A stretch of DNA of 64,000 bases from Devosia lacusdianchii (GTDB taxonomy: Bacteria > Pseudomonadota > Alphaproteobacteria > Rhizobiales > Devosiaceae), in contig NZ_CP092483.1 of assembly GCF_022429625.1 (NCBI RefSeq), positions 1,922,001 through 1,986,000 on the forward strand, written 5' to 3'. The notes below the pieces were generated by a model. That model worked only from the letters and a program-made list of their open reading frames with translations. It searched no databases and was not told the origin of the DNA. Shown here one piece after another: positions 37,390-46,471 of the stretch; the first letter of the stretch is position 1, and each line of letters opens with the position of its first letter. Position numbers and translations under genes: made by a program.

Positions 37390-38154
37390 TTAGGCGGGCC
37401 GTCTCTCGCGCTCGAAACGCTCCGCCCATTCCGTGTTCGTCGCATCACCCATTTTCGCTGTCTTGACCGGCACGGTGCTGGCAATGGCCGGATCGCGCCC
37501 GAGCGCTGAGAGGATCGACGCCAGCGCATTCTGCGGATCGGCGGTCATCGTCTCATAAACGAGGCGAAGCGGCTTGATCTGGCGCTCGGCGAAGAATCCC
37601 TCCCACGCCGCATCATCGCTCTCCAGCTCCGCCACGATCGCCGCCAACCGATCCGCATCATAGGCAACCGCCTCGGGCTTGTCGGCACCCTCAAGCACCG
37701 ATCCATCCGCTGACAGGTGCCAAAGCCCGCTTCGCTCAGCCCGCAGCAGCGACACGGCTTGCGCAACCTTATTGTTACGGGTCAGGTGAATGTAGAGCGT
37801 CGGGCCGAATGCCTGTGCAAATCGTTCGGCAACATCCGTATTCCCACCCTGGGCTCGCTCCAACCGCATCGACGCCTCGGCAACGCTGCCCCACATGATC
37901 CGAATACCAAAGACACCCGTCCTAGTCGTACCCTCCCGCAGCATGGCGGTCAGATAGCGTTGATCGAAGTCTCGCGTATCGACGCCACCGGCATAGTCGA
38001 CACCCCATCGATCCGCCCAATGGGTGATGCTCTGCTGACGATAGAACGAATGCGGACGACCGGCCACGCCGCTCGCCGCCAGCATCTCGCACAACAGCGT
38101 ACTGCCCGAGCGCGGCGTGCCGCAAATCACATACGCGGAAAAGGGTTGGCTCAT
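37390..38154 (-). CDS. Stf0-type sulfotransferase
   Basis: 254 residues from ATG 38154, preceded by GAAGG; a GTG two codons upstream is less well placed. The PAPS-binding loop is GTPRSGSTLLCEMLA near the N-terminus, and SFYRQQSITHWADRWG and LTRNNKVAQAVSLLRA match the Stf0 family, which sulfates trehalose in mycobacteria. The acceptor here is unknown. The gene is placed between the NTF2-like gene and the decayed copies of its 3' end, which suggests it was inserted or that the neighbour was duplicated around it. Confidence 0.88.
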   Translation of the reverse strand: MSQPFSAYVICGTPRSGSTLLCEMLAASGVAGRPHSFYRQQSITHWADRWGVDYAGGVDTRDFDQRYLTAMLREGTTRTGVFGIRIMWGSVAEASMRLERAQGGNTDVAERFAQAFGPTLYIHLTRNNKVAQAVSLLRAERSGLWHLSADGSVLEGADKPEAVAYDADRLAAIVAELESDDAAWEGFFAERQIKPLRLVYETMTADPQNALASILSALGRDPAIASTVPVKTAKMGDATNTEWAERFERERRPA

Positions 38155-38193
38155 GCGCACACCTTCAAACGTGTTACGGCCTCAGGGCAGGGG

Positions 38194-38225
38194 CTTCCTA
38201 ATACCACTCAAATCGCCAAGCTAGG
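38194..38225. repeat. Direct repeat, copy 1 (decayed 3' end of NTF2-like gene)
   Basis: AATACCACTCAAATCGCCAA followed by GCTAGG matches 38616-38641 almost exactly. Translated, it reads IPLKSPS then stop, like the IPFKSAS end of the intact gene at 37216. It sits immediately before the longer pseudogene fragment. Confidence 0.7.
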
Positions 38226-38380
38226 AGCTGCTGAACCGGATCGTGGACGGCTACAAGGTCATCGACCACGAGCTGATCCATGGGCTGGGGCCAGAGCCAT
38301 TCGAGACGGCAGTGCTGTTCGTGGTGGTGGAGGGGCTGATCACGACGGTGTTCGCCATTCCCTCCAAATCGCCGAGCTAG
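38225..38380 (+). pseudogene. Truncated copy of the NTF2-like gene (C-terminal 51 codons)
   Basis: Open frame without its own start that reads ELLNRIVDGYKVIDHELIHG and then FVVVEGLITTVFAIPSKSPS before TAG. It aligns with the C-terminal 52 residues of the gene at 36869 (ELVSRIVMGNTVIDHELIHG ... TVFSIPFKSAS), with about two-thirds of residues the same. The 5' part is missing; the fragment starts directly after the direct repeat. It is a duplication remnant. Confidence 0.8.
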
Positions 38381-38398
38381 CGGTCGGTCCGGCGCCTG

Positions 38399-38557
38399 TC
38401 AGGTCGGCGCTGAGTGAAAGAGCATGACCACAAATCCCGCGACAGCTAGCAAGCCAACAAAGATAGAGGCCTTCAGCAGGAACATGACGGGCTTCAGGAC
38501 CCGGTAAGTCACATGCATGGCGTTCCAGACCCTCTGCCACCTCAAACCGGAATCCAC
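38399..38557 (-). CDS. Small membrane protein (52 residues)
   Basis: GTG start at 38557 with GGGAGG six bases upstream gives a 52-residue protein: a basic N-terminal half (DSGLRWQRVWNAMHVTYRVL) and one transmembrane helix (SIFVGLLAVAGFVVMLF) near the C-terminus. The frame is open for 22 more codons upstream, and an ATG at 38518 is an alternative. Basic residues before the helix and a short tail after it fit a single-pass protein with its N-terminus in the cytoplasm. No family recalled. Confidence 0.5.
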   Translation of the reverse strand: MDSGLRWQRVWNAMHVTYRVLKPVMFLLKASIFVGLLAVAGFVVMLFHSAPT

Positions 38558-38610
38558 TTCATGCCTCCCAGTCTTGTTGATCTCAGCGCCGACGGATTGA
38601 TGCAGCCGCC

Positions 38611-38641
38611 CTTCCAATACCACTCAAATCGCCAAGCTAGG
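38611..38641. repeat. Direct repeat, copy 2 (decayed 3' end of NTF2-like gene)
   Basis: CTTCC, AATACCACTCAAATCGCCAA, then GCTAGG: the same as copy 1 at 38194 apart from one missing base. The pair flanks about 385 bases holding the NTF2-like pseudogene fragment and the 52-residue membrane protein. Confidence 0.7.
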
Positions 38642-38701
38642 CTTTGACTGGCTTTCCTTCTTCATATAGATGCAACGCCAACCCGGCCAACGGGTCCTTT
38701 T

Positions 38702-38786
38702 GCGGGTGTGGCGGAACTGGTAGACGCACTGGATTTAGGTTCCAGCGCCGCAAGGCGTGGAGGTTCGAGTCCTCTCACCCGCACCA
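38702..38786 (+). tRNA. tRNA-Leu (anticodon UAG)
   Basis: Acceptor GCGGGTG pairs with CACCCGC, and the CCA end is encoded (38784-38786). The anticodon stem CTGGA/TCCAG encloses TTTAGGT, giving anticodon TAG (reads CUA and other CUN codons). A long variable arm (GCCGCAAGGC) identifies a class II tRNA, and TTCGAGTCC forms the T loop. It lies just upstream of tig. Confidence 0.97.
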
Positions 38787-38831
38787 CTACAGGACTTGGC
38801 CCTTAGATCAATGAATACGGGATTGAACCGA

Positions 38832-40211
38832 ATGCAGGTTACCGAAACCCTCAACGAAGGCCTGAAGCGCAAGTTGAGCGTCACCATTCCGGCCGCCGCC
38901 CTCAACGAGCGCCTTGGCGCCAAGCTCGAAGAGCTCAAGGGCCAGGCCAACATCAAGGGCTTCCGTCCCGGTAAAGTGCCGCTGGCGCACATCAAGAAGA
39001 TGTTCGGCCGCTCGGCCATGTCGGAAGTCATGACCGACGCCATCAACTCCACCGTCTCCGACACGCTCGATGGCCGCAACGAGCGCGCCGCCGCCCAGCC
39101 CAAGGTCGATCTGCCCGACGATCAGGCCGTGATCAACGACGTGCTCGACGGCAAGGCCGACCTGGCCTTCGAAGTCGAATATGAAGTGCTGCCGCCGGTC
39201 GAGCTGATGAAGCTCGATGGCATCAAGCTGAACAAGCCTGTCGTCGAAGTCTCCGACGAAGAGCTGGACGCCGAAGTCAACCGCGTGTTCGCCCAGAACC
39301 GCGGCTATACCGACAAGGGCGACGAAGGCGTCGTCGAGACCGGCGACCGTCTCGGCCTGAGCTTTGTTGGCAAGATCAAGGGCAAGCCCTTCGATGGCGG
39401 CACCTCCGACCACGCTCACCTGACCGTTGGCTCGGGCGAGTTCATCCCGGGCTTCGAAGAGCAGCTCGTCGGCATGAAGAAGGGCGAGACCCGCGAGATC
39501 GACGTCACCTTCCCCAAGGATTACCAGAGCGAAGAGCTGGCCGGTAAAAAGGCCCAGTTCGAAGTCACCATCCTGCATGTCGATGGCCCGAACCAGGGCG
39601 AGCTGGACGACGAGTTCGCCAAGCGCCTCGGTGTCGAGAACGTCGAAGCCATGCGCGGCGCCGTCAAGACCCAGATGGAAGCCGCTCTTGCCTCGATGAG
39701 CCGCCAGCACATGAAGCGCCAGATCCTGGACGCGCTCGACGATGGGCACAAGTTCGACGTCCCGGCTCAGCTGGTCGAGGCCGAATTCGCGACCATCTGG
39801 AGCCGCGTGCAGCACGAAGTCGAAAGCCACGGCCGTTCCTTCGAAGACGAAGGCACCACCGAGGAAGCCGCCAAGGAACAGTACCGCAAGATTGCCGAGC
39901 GCCGCGTGCGCCTGGGCCTCGTGGTCGCCGAGATCGGCAACAAGAACGACGTGAACGTGACCGAGGAAGAGCACCAGCAGGCGCTGATCGCCGAAGTGCG
40001 CCGCTTCCCCGGCCAGGAACAGCAGGTCTACGACTACTACCGCAAGAACCCGCAGGCTCTCGCCGGTCTCCGCGCCCCCATCTTTGAGAACAAGGTTGTC
40101 GACTTTGTCGCCGAGCAGGGCAAGATCACCGACAAGAAGATGACCCGCGCCGAACTCGCCAAGCTGATCCAGGCTGACGAGGATGAGGTTCCGGAAGAGC
40201 ACCACCACTAA
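38832..40211 (+). CDS. tig: Trigger factor
   Basis: 459 residues from ATG 38832 (MQVTETLNEGLKRKL); the open frame extends back into the tRNA-Leu gene but the family start is clear. Ribosome-associated chaperone and prolyl isomerase. The ribosome-binding signature GFRPGKVP is at about residue 45, the FKBP-type PPIase domain follows (GDRLGLSFVGKIKG ... FIPGFEEQLVGMKKGE), then the helical chaperone domain. The natural C-terminus ends HHH after an acidic run. clpP and clpX lie 5.5 kb downstream, split from tig by other genes. Confidence 0.97.
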   Translation: MQVTETLNEGLKRKLSVTIPAAALNERLGAKLEELKGQANIKGFRPGKVPLAHIKKMFGRSAMSEVMTDAINSTVSDTLDGRNERAAAQPKVDLPDDQAVINDVLDGKADLAFEVEYEVLPPVELMKLDGIKLNKPVVEVSDEELDAEVNRVFAQNRGYTDKGDEGVVETGDRLGLSFVGKIKGKPFDGGTSDHAHLTVGSGEFIPGFEEQLVGMKKGETREIDVTFPKDYQSEELAGKKAQFEVTILHVDGPNQGELDDEFAKRLGVENVEAMRGAVKTQMEAALASMSRQHMKRQILDALDDGHKFDVPAQLVEAEFATIWSRVQHEVESHGRSFEDEGTTEEAAKEQYRKIAERRVRLGLVVAEIGNKNDVNVTEEEHQQALIAEVRRFPGQEQQVYDYYRKNPQALAGLRAPIFENKVVDFVAEQGKITDKKMTRAELAKLIQADEDEVPEEHHH

Positions 40212-40232
40212 GGTGTTCTGACCAAAGCTTTG

Positions 40233-40263
40233 AAGCCGCCCAGAAATGGGCGGCTTTTTGTTT
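40233..40263 (+). terminator. Rho-independent terminator of tig
   Basis: AAGCCGCCCA and TGGGCGGCTT form a ten-pair stem with loop GAAA, followed by TTTGTTTG. It starts about 20 bases after the tig stop. Confidence 0.9.
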
Positions 40264-40297
40264 GTGGATGTTCGCTCTACGCTGACCAGGATCACCC

Positions 40298-41773
40298 ATG
40301 ACCGCCGCCAATGCCGATATCCTGCTCACCCCGCGCCAAATGGGCGAGGCCGACCGTCTTGCCGTTCAGGCGGGTACCAAGTCGCTCAAGCTGATGGAGG
40401 CGGCCGGCAAAGCCGTGGCCGAGGCCATCATGGAGCGCTACTACCAGCGCTCGGTGCTGGTGCTGTGCGGCCCGGGCAATAATGGCGGCGACGGTTTCGT
40501 GGTCGCCCGCCTGCTCAAGCAGAAGGGCTGGCCGGTGCAGCTGCGCCTGATTGGCGACCGCGCCACCCTCAAGGGCGACGCCGCCGCCATGGCCGAGCAA
40601 TGGACCGGCCGCGTCGCCGCGCCGACCCAGCAGGACATCGAGGATGCCGATCTGGTGGTCGATGCGCTGCTCGGCGCCGGGCTCGATCGCGATGTCGAGG
40701 GCGACTACGCTGCCATCATCAATGCAGTCAATTCCAGCACGCGCCCCGTTGTCAGCATCGATACGCCCAGCGGCATCGATGGCGCCACGGGTGCCGTCCG
40801 CGGTACGGCCATGATCGCCGATATGACCGTGACCTTCTTCCGCCTCAAACCCGGACACCTGCTGCAGCCCGGCCGCGACCAGTGCGGTGAAGTGGTCCTG
40901 GCCGATATCGGCATTTCCGCCGCCGTGCTCGACGTCATCGACGCCAAAGCCTGGCAGAATACGCCCACGCTCTGGTCGGTGCCGGTGGCGAGCAATGCCG
41001 GCAACAAGTTCGATCGCGGCCATGTCGTAGTCGTCTCGGGCGGGCCGCTGCAGACCGGCGCTGCCCGCCTCGCCGCCATGGGCGCATTCCGGGTTGGCGC
41101 GGGCGTCGTATCGCTGACGGGCTCCGAGGCGGCACTGGCAGTGCACGCGGCGCATGTCACCGCCGTCATGCTCAAACCGGCCGAAGACACCGCTGCGCTC
41201 GCCGAATTGCTGTCAGACAAGCGGATGAATGCGGCGGTCATCGGCCCGGCCGCCGGCGTCGGCGACCAGACGCGGCAGAGCGTGCTCGCCGTGCTGGCAT
41301 CGGGCGCCGCAACCGTGCTCGACGCCGACGCACTCACCAGCTTCGCCGGCAGGGCGACTGAACTGTTCGACGTCATCAAGGCCAGTCCGGCACGTCCTGT
41401 GGTTATGACCCCACATGAGGGCGAGTTTCAGCGCCTGTTCGGCGATGTCCCCGGCGGCAAACCGGACAAGGCCCTCGCCGCCGCCCAGCATTCAGGGGCC
41501 ATCATCGTGCTCAAGGGCAGCGATACCGTCATCGCCAGCCCCGATGGCCGCATCGCCATCAATGCCAATGCCCCGGCGTGGCTGGGCACCGCTGGCTCTG
41601 GCGATGTCCTCGCCGGCATGATTGCGGGTCTGGCGGGGCAGGGCATGCCCGGTTGGGAAGCCGCCTGCGCCGCCGTCTGGCTCCACGCCGAAGCCGCCAA
41701 CCGTTTTGGCGGGCCGGGACTGATCAGCGAAGACCTGCCGCTGCTGGTGCCGGGCGTGCTGGCAAGTCTCTAG
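40298..41773 (+). CDS. nnr: Bifunctional NAD(P)H-hydrate epimerase / ADP-dependent dehydratase
   Basis: 491 residues. The N-terminal YjeF domain (NnrE) has the [17 protein letters not shown] site and [16 protein letters not shown]; it interconverts R- and S-NAD(P)HX. The C-terminal domain (NnrD) is ribokinase-like with the signatures [15 protein letters not shown] and [18 protein letters not shown] and dehydrates S-NAD(P)HX using ADP. Together they repair heat- or enzyme-damaged nicotinamide cofactors. The length matches the fused bacterial form. Confidence 0.96.
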   Translation: MTAANADILLTPRQMGEADRLAVQAGTKSLKLMEAAGKAVAEAIMERYYQRSVLVLCGPGNNGGDGFVVARLLKQKGWPVQLRLIGDRATLKGDAAAMAEQWTGRVAAPTQQDIEDADLVVDALLGAGLDRDVEGDYAAIINAVNSSTRPVVSIDTPSGIDGATGAVRGTAMIADMTVTFFRLKPGHLLQPGRDQCGEVVLADIGISAAVLDVIDAKAWQNTPTLWSVPVASNAGNKFDRGHVVVVSGGPLQTGAARLAAMGAFRVGAGVVSLTGSEAALAVHAAHVTAVMLKPAEDTAALAELLSDKRMNAAVIGPAAGVGDQTRQSVLAVLASGAATVLDADALTSFAGRATELFDVIKASPARPVVMTPHEGEFQRLFGDVPGGKPDKALAAAQHSGAIIVLKGSDTVIASPDGRIAINANAPAWLGTAGSGDVLAGMIAGLAGQGMPGWEAACAAVWLHAEAANRFGGPGLISEDLPLLVPGVLASL

Positions 41774-41847
41774 CGGCTCATCCATTTGAACGATGGCCGC
41801 CGGCCGGGGGCGGCCTACACTTTCTCCTCCACACAAGGAGGAATGCG

Positions 41848-42804
41848 ATGGCCCGCAAGGTCGAAGGTAAGACGAACGCTGGCGGCAAGCTCAGTCGCGC
41901 CGATATGCAACCCATGCTCGGAACCGGCACCGAGGCCAAGGGAACAATCACCGCCGAACAATTGGAGCGCCACGTCGAGGCCGCCGCGGCAGATATCGCT
42001 CAAGCCGTTGCCGATGCGAAAGACCACGCCATGCAGCCCCGCAGTTTCGGTGTGGCGACGGCGCTGCATGGTCTGTGGATCAAGGACGACGGCGATACGC
42101 ACTTCTACACCAACATCGCTTCATACGAGCAACTCGCCGCCCTGATCGCCGGCCGCAGCGAACTCAAATACCGGCCGATCGACCTGATGGGCTCAGGGCG
42201 CCTGCTGGAGCCGTGGTCGGTGGTCTTCGCGCCGATGCGTGCAGGCTACTACTGGCAGATTACGTCCAGTGAACAGGAATTCATCGCCAAGGATACCGAG
42301 CTGTTTCATGCCGGCTTCCGCGTCACCTCGTTCAACCGCCGTCATGGCAACTTCAATGCGACCTGGACCTGGACCGGCGATACCGGCGCACAGTACAGCC
42401 GCTGGAGCATGGACTGGTTCGGCTTGCTGTCGTGGAACCGCTATTATCGGGACCTGGGCCTGAGGATCGTGGCCATCGACCGCTATGGCGCCTCCGGCGA
42501 TAGCTATGCCGCAACCTGGCAGCCGGGCGACGGCGAGCAGATCATCGAGGCCCCTGGCGGCACCAATGTCTACTTTGGTCAGCCCGCCAAGTTCCTGGTG
42601 CACAAATACGAGCGCCAGGGTCTTGAGGTGCGCGCCATGGGCCATAACGGCCATGCCGTAGCCGCCTACCGTCCCAAGCGCGGCAACTATCGGCAGGAAT
42701 GGACGTACAACACGCTGGCTGGCTTCACCATCTACAACGCGTCCTGCGCACAGGATGGCTATCGGCTGAGCTTTCTCAGCCACGCAACCTGGCAGACGGG
42801 TTGA
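41848..42804 (+). CDS. Unknown protein with tandem beta repeats (BTRD1-like)
   Basis: 318 residues from ATG 41848, with AAGGAGG six bases upstream. No signal peptide. The N-terminal 90 residues are polar and helical (EQLERHVEAAAADIAQAVAD). The middle and C-terminal parts contain repeats of a motif like GFRVTSFNRRHGNFNATWTW and GLRIVAIDRYGASGDSYAAT, which resembles the bacterial tandem repeat domain of polyglycine-hydrolase-like proteins (GYRLxxIxxYxxxGxxxYAAxW). Function is unknown. It follows nnr, separated by a TCATCCATTTGAA motif. Confidence 0.7.
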   Translation: MARKVEGKTNAGGKLSRADMQPMLGTGTEAKGTITAEQLERHVEAAAADIAQAVADAKDHAMQPRSFGVATALHGLWIKDDGDTHFYTNIASYEQLAALIAGRSELKYRPIDLMGSGRLLEPWSVVFAPMRAGYYWQITSSEQEFIAKDTELFHAGFRVTSFNRRHGNFNATWTWTGDTGAQYSRWSMDWFGLLSWNRYYRDLGLRIVAIDRYGASGDSYAATWQPGDGEQIIEAPGGTNVYFGQPAKFLVHKYERQGLEVRAMGHNGHAVAAYRPKRGNYRQEWTYNTLAGFTIYNASCAQDGYRLSFLSHATWQTG

Positions 42805-42845
42805 AGGGCGGGCAGTCAGCCGCCGACGTCTACGCTTCCCGCGAT

Positions 42846-42932
42846 CGTCACCCTCGGGCTTGACCCGAGGGCTCTGTACTTCCTTCTGAAATCGTCAAGT
42901 GAAGACCCCTCGGGTCAAGCCCGAGGGTGACG
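42846..42932. repeat. Paired inverted palindromes, family A (copy 3, most intact)
   Basis: CGTCACCCTCGGGCTTGACC starts the left palindrome and GGTCAAGCCCGAGGGTGACG ends the right one, so the whole 87-base element is an inverted repeat with a spacer of about 35 bases. This is the best-preserved copy and shows the outer CGTCA/TGACG ends. Confidence 0.8.
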
Positions 42933-43023
42933 TCCGGCAGGGTGGGGCAGGCTTCGACCCGAAGGTGACGCGCGGCGGGCGGTGCGCCAGCGAGCTCTCC
43001 GCACTGTTAGGCCGCGTGCTGGC

Positions 43024-43194
43024 TCAGATTGCGGCCGGAATGCCGTCGCACCAGCACAGCGACGTCGCGGCCATCCACTCGCCGCCGATGCGCGCGCATG
43101 TCAGGGCGGGGTTCGACCAATACCAGAAGGCGCCGCCAGCCAGGCCAGCCAGCAAGGCGCACCAGAAGAAGAGTGCTCGGACGTCTCGACCCAA
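43024..43194 (-). CDS. Small membrane protein with conserved-looking Cys (56 residues)
   Basis: TTG start at 43194, nine bases after the P450 stop, with GAGGAGG directly before it. The product has an N-terminal transmembrane helix (RALFFWCALLAGLAGGAFWYW) and a short exported part with CARIGGEW and CWCDG. The C-x3-GG-x-W spacing followed by further Cys occurs in small periplasmic disulfide-containing proteins of proteobacteria. It is probably co-translated with the P450 gene. Short length limits certainty. Confidence 0.55.
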   Translation of the reverse strand: MGRDVRALFFWCALLAGLAGGAFWYWSNPALTCARIGGEWMAATSLCWCDGIPAAI

Positions 43195-43203
43195 GGCCTC
43201 CTC

Positions 43204-44460
43204 CTAGCTCCAGCTCACCATCAGCCGCTCCAGCCCGTGGAAGTGGTACACGTCATTGTACCTTGGCTGCTCGGCCAGCCTCAGCTTGGGCAGCCGCCGG
43301 AACAACTCGCTGAACGCCACCTGCAACTCGATCCGCGCCAGCGGTGCGCCGATGCAGAAATGGATGCCGGCGCCAAAGCTCACATTGGCCCCGTCGGTCC
43401 GGAACGGGTCGAATGTGTTGGCATTGGCGAAGCGCGACGGATCGCGGTTGGCCGCGCCCAGCAGCATCCCGACCACGTCGCCCTTGCGTAGCTGCACGCC
43501 CCCGAATTCCAGGTCGGAAAGCGCGTAGCGCGTGAACATATGCAGCGGCGCATCGAAGCGCAGGCATTCCTCGGCCGTGGCCGCCGTCTGCTCCTCGCTG
43601 GCAAAAAGCGTAACCGGATCGATACCGCTTTCGAGGATGGATTTGACGCCATTGCCGGTGGTGTGGACCGTCGCTTCGTGCCCGGCATTGAGCAGCAGGA
43701 TGGCCGTGGACATGACTTCATCGTCGCTCAGCCGCTCGCCGCCTTGCTCGGAAGTCAGCATGTGGGTGAGCAGGTCTTCGCGCGGCTGCTTGCGGCGCTC
43801 GGCGATGACCGAACGCAGATAGTCCATGAAGTCCTGCGACGCCTGGTTGGCGTCGAGCTCGGTCTCGTGGCTGACGCCGAACATATACATGGCCACCATG
43901 CGGTTCGACCAGGCCAGCAATTGCGGGGCGCTCTCGGACGGCAAGCCGATCATTTCGGCAATGACGATGGCAGGAATAGGGGCGGCGAAAGCCTTGATGA
44001 GATCGACGCTATCCTGGCCCTCGAACTGATCGATCATCTCGTTGGCAAGCTTGACTATGCGCGGTCGCAATTGCTCGACATGCCGCGACACGAAGGCCCG
44101 GTTGACCAGCATGCGCAGCCGCGTGTGACCGGGCGGCTCGAGGTTGAGCAGCGAATACTTCTCGGTCAGGTCGAACGCTGCCGTATGCGCCTTGGGCTCG
44201 GGCATGCCGAGCTCTTCGCGCGTCGCCACATGCAGAATCTCGCGGCCGAACCGCTTGTCGCGGAGCAGGGCGCTGACCTCCTTGAAGCCGGCAAAGCACC
44301 AATGGCCATACTCTTCCCAGAAGAAGGTCGGATCCGTCGCATGCAAACGGTCATAGAAGGCGTAAGGGTTCTGGAAGAACACCGGATCGCGCGGGTCGGC
44401 GCTGGCGCGGCGGTGGTCGGGAACATCGGTGATCGGCTTGAGCTGGATAATGGCGGCCAT
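43204..44460 (-). CDS. Cytochrome P450
   Basis: 418 residues, soluble bacterial class I P450 (monooxygenase; electron donors not in window). Heme ligand motif FGAGIHFCIGAPLAR with the thiolate Cys, ExxR in the K-helix as EECLR, and the I-helix oxygen-binding stretch AGHEAT. LEPPGHTRLRMLVNRAF matches the usual C-helix block. Substrate cannot be inferred; there are no ferredoxin or biosynthesis genes next to it. Followed closely by the small membrane protein. Confidence 0.95.
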   Translation of the reverse strand: MAAIIQLKPITDVPDHRRASADPRDPVFFQNPYAFYDRLHATDPTFFWEEYGHWCFAGFKEVSALLRDKRFGREILHVATREELGMPEPKAHTAAFDLTEKYSLLNLEPPGHTRLRMLVNRAFVSRHVEQLRPRIVKLANEMIDQFEGQDSVDLIKAFAAPIPAIVIAEMIGLPSESAPQLLAWSNRMVAMYMFGVSHETELDANQASQDFMDYLRSVIAERRKQPREDLLTHMLTSEQGGERLSDDEVMSTAILLLNAGHEATVHTTGNGVKSILESGIDPVTLFASEEQTAATAEECLRFDAPLHMFTRYALSDLEFGGVQLRKGDVVGMLLGAANRDPSRFANANTFDPFRTDGANVSFGAGIHFCIGAPLARIELQVAFSELFRRLPKLRLAEQPRYNDVYHFHGLERLMVSWS

Positions 44461-44529
44461 AATCGTCGGACTGAAATGAAAATCAGTTCAACCAATAAGG
44501 CTTTGGCCAAGGCGTGCAAGGGGCCCCGA

Positions 44530-45081
44530 TCACAGCCCTAGTGCCGCCTCAAGCGCCTGCCGGTTCAGCCAGGTGTAGCGGACGAAGCCGACGGGCGGAT
44601 GGCCGGAACCGTCGGTGAGGTCACGCTCGGAGACCGTACCGCCGAGCCGATCATAGAGCCGCCGCGCCGGTTTGTTGTCTTCCAGCGCGCAGAGCGACAG
44701 AGGTCCGTGCGCAAAGCTCGGCGGGAACGTCGCCAGCGCCGCCTGCAGCAGCCGGCGCGCCAGACCCCGGCCCTGGTAATCCGCCGATACGTAGAGGTTG
44801 TGCAGATAGGCGCCCCACTGGTCCTCGGCGTCGAATACGAAACACGCAAACCCGGCCAGTCGCCCGGCACCGGGCTCCTCGGCAACCATGATCGAGAGCT
44901 TTTCGGGATCGGGCGCCGTGGCGAGGCGCTCCGACCATAGCGCGACCTTCTCGCCCGGCATCACGTCGGCCAGGAAGGTGGCGGGCAGGATGTGGGCATA
45001 GGTCGACTGGCTCAGCGTCACGTGCAGACGCGTGATCTCGTCGCGGTCGTCGGGGCGGGCAGGGCGGATCGTGATGGTCAT
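44530..45081 (-). CDS. GNAT family N-acetyltransferase
   Basis: 183 residues from ATG 45081 (MTITIRPARPDDRDEITRLH); the open frame extends upstream but lacks family features. GNAT fold with the acetyl-CoA loop YQGRGLARRLLQAA (Q/RxxGxG/A), preceded by LHNLYVSADYQG, and a late SLCALEDNKPARRLYDRLGG. It could acetylate a small molecule or an N-terminus; substrate unknown. Confidence 0.9.
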   Translation of the reverse strand: MTITIRPARPDDRDEITRLHVTLSQSTYAHILPATFLADVMPGEKVALWSERLATAPDPEKLSIMVAEEPGAGRLAGFACFVFDAEDQWGAYLHNLYVSADYQGRGLARRLLQAALATFPPSFAHGPLSLCALEDNKPARRLYDRLGGTVSERDLTDGSGHPPVGFVRYTWLNRQALEAALGL

Positions 45082-45166
45082 GGCGGCACCGCAACTGGCA
45101 AAGGGGCTTGGCAAGTGCCTATCAATGATGTCTTGAAGGCGGCAAGACGCGACTGAGGATTTTTGC

Positions 45167-45397
45167 ATGAGCGACCTGACCCTGAGCCAAGCCATCGACA
45201 ACATCTACACGTCGATCAAGAACGATAACGAAGACCTTGATCTCCACATCGCCGCCCTCAAGGCCGCGATGACCCGGGAAGGCGCCAAGGAAGCCGTGTT
45301 CGAGCCGGCCAAGCTGGCTCAGTCCAACCGCCAGGGCCGCAAGATCATGCAGTCCTATTTCAAGAAGAAGGGCGTAGCGGTCAGCTTCTCGGCCTAG
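45167..45397 (+). CDS. Small conserved-looking protein, unknown function
   Basis: 76 residues, charged and helical, beginning MSDLTLSQAIDNIYTSIKND and ending in a basic SYFKKKGVAVSFSA. No signal peptide or membrane segment. Codon usage matches neighbouring genes and the N-terminus is plausible, so I take it as real. Function unknown. It stands alone between the divergent GNAT and clpP. Confidence 0.65.
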   Translation: MSDLTLSQAIDNIYTSIKNDNEDLDLHIAALKAAMTREGAKEAVFEPAKLAQSNRQGRKIMQSYFKKKGVAVSFSA

Positions 45398-45670
45398 CAC
45401 CGGACATCGCCCTCCGCACGCGGGCGACGGTGGGTAGACGTGGCAAAGCGTCATTCACCCTTCCGTCACATGGCGCAAGGCAGCTATTGAAGCCCGCCCC
45501 AATGCCGCCTATCTGTGGCTTTACCGCGCGTTAAGGCGGCATCGTCTGCAATCGGCCAGTTGCCGATTCGATTTTCGACATGGTCCCGGGCTCCGGATGT
45601 CCGAGTGCGGGAAGCATGTTTCAACCGACTACGGCTAGCCCGGTCCGACCCGGCAGCAAAGGGGCATCAC

Positions 45671-46300
45671 ATGCGGGATCCGCACGAAGTTTACATGAAC
45701 ACGCTCGTTCCGATGGTGGTGGAGCAATCCAACCGCGGTGAACGCGCTTTCGACATCTATTCGCGCCTTTTGCGCGAGCGCATCATTTTCGTCACCGGTG
45801 TGGTCGAGGACAACATGGCCTCGCTCATCGTGGCGCAGTTGCTGTTTCTCGAATCGGAGAATCCGAAAAAGGAAATCTCCCTCTACATCAACTCGCCCGG
45901 CGGCGTGGTGACAGCAGGTCTCAGCATCTACGACACCATGCAGTTCATCCGCGCACCGGTCGGCACCATGGTCATGGGGCAGGCGGCCTCGATGGGTTCG
46001 CTGCTGCTGGCATCGGGTGAGGCGGGCATGCGCACGGCCCTTCCCAACTCGCGCGTCATGGTTCACCAGCCTTCCGGCGGCTTCCAGGGTCAGGTTACCG
46101 ATATCCTGATTCATGCCAAGGAAGTCGAGGGTTTGAAGCGGCGTCTTAATCAGATTTATGAGAAGCATACGGGCCGTACCTACGAGGAAATCGAGCGCGC
46201 CCTGGAGCGTGACAATTTCCTCTCCGCCGAAGAAGCCAAGACCTTTGGCCTCATCGACAATGTCTGGGACAAGCGTGTTGTCCCCGATGCGACGAGCTGA
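45671..46300 (+). CDS. clpP: ATP-dependent Clp protease proteolytic subunit
   Basis: 209 residues from ATG 45671 ([17 protein letters not shown]), with AAAGGGG seven bases upstream; the frame is open upstream without protein-like content. Serine peptidase forming the 14-mer barrel. Catalytic Ser is in [10 protein letters not shown], His in [10 protein letters not shown] and Asp in FGLIDNV. ClpX, its unfoldase partner, follows 170 bases later. Confidence 0.97.
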   Translation: MRDPHEVYMNTLVPMVVEQSNRGERAFDIYSRLLRERIIFVTGVVEDNMASLIVAQLLFLESENPKKEISLYINSPGGVVTAGLSIYDTMQFIRAPVGTMVMGQAASMGSLLLASGEAGMRTALPNSRVMVHQPSGGFQGQVTDILIHAKEVEGLKRRLNQIYEKHTGRTYEEIERALERDNFLSAEEAKTFGLIDNVWDKRVVPDATS

Positions 46301-46471
46301 TTGACCGGCGTTAAGCACATTGCAGATGCGCCGTGGACTGTGATGTCCACGCAATTGCACCTAGCCGCATCGGTCTTTAGGATCGGTGCGGCTTAGACTT
46401 TCTTTAGGCTCGAGCGTTTACCGTTAAGGATACGCTTGGTTTGGGGGCGCTCTGCCCCCGGGAGTGACAGG

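Noticed and set aside
38757..38831. Possible earlier start of trigger factor
   Set aside because: This extension overlaps the tRNA-Leu gene and precedes the conserved MQVTETLNEG start.
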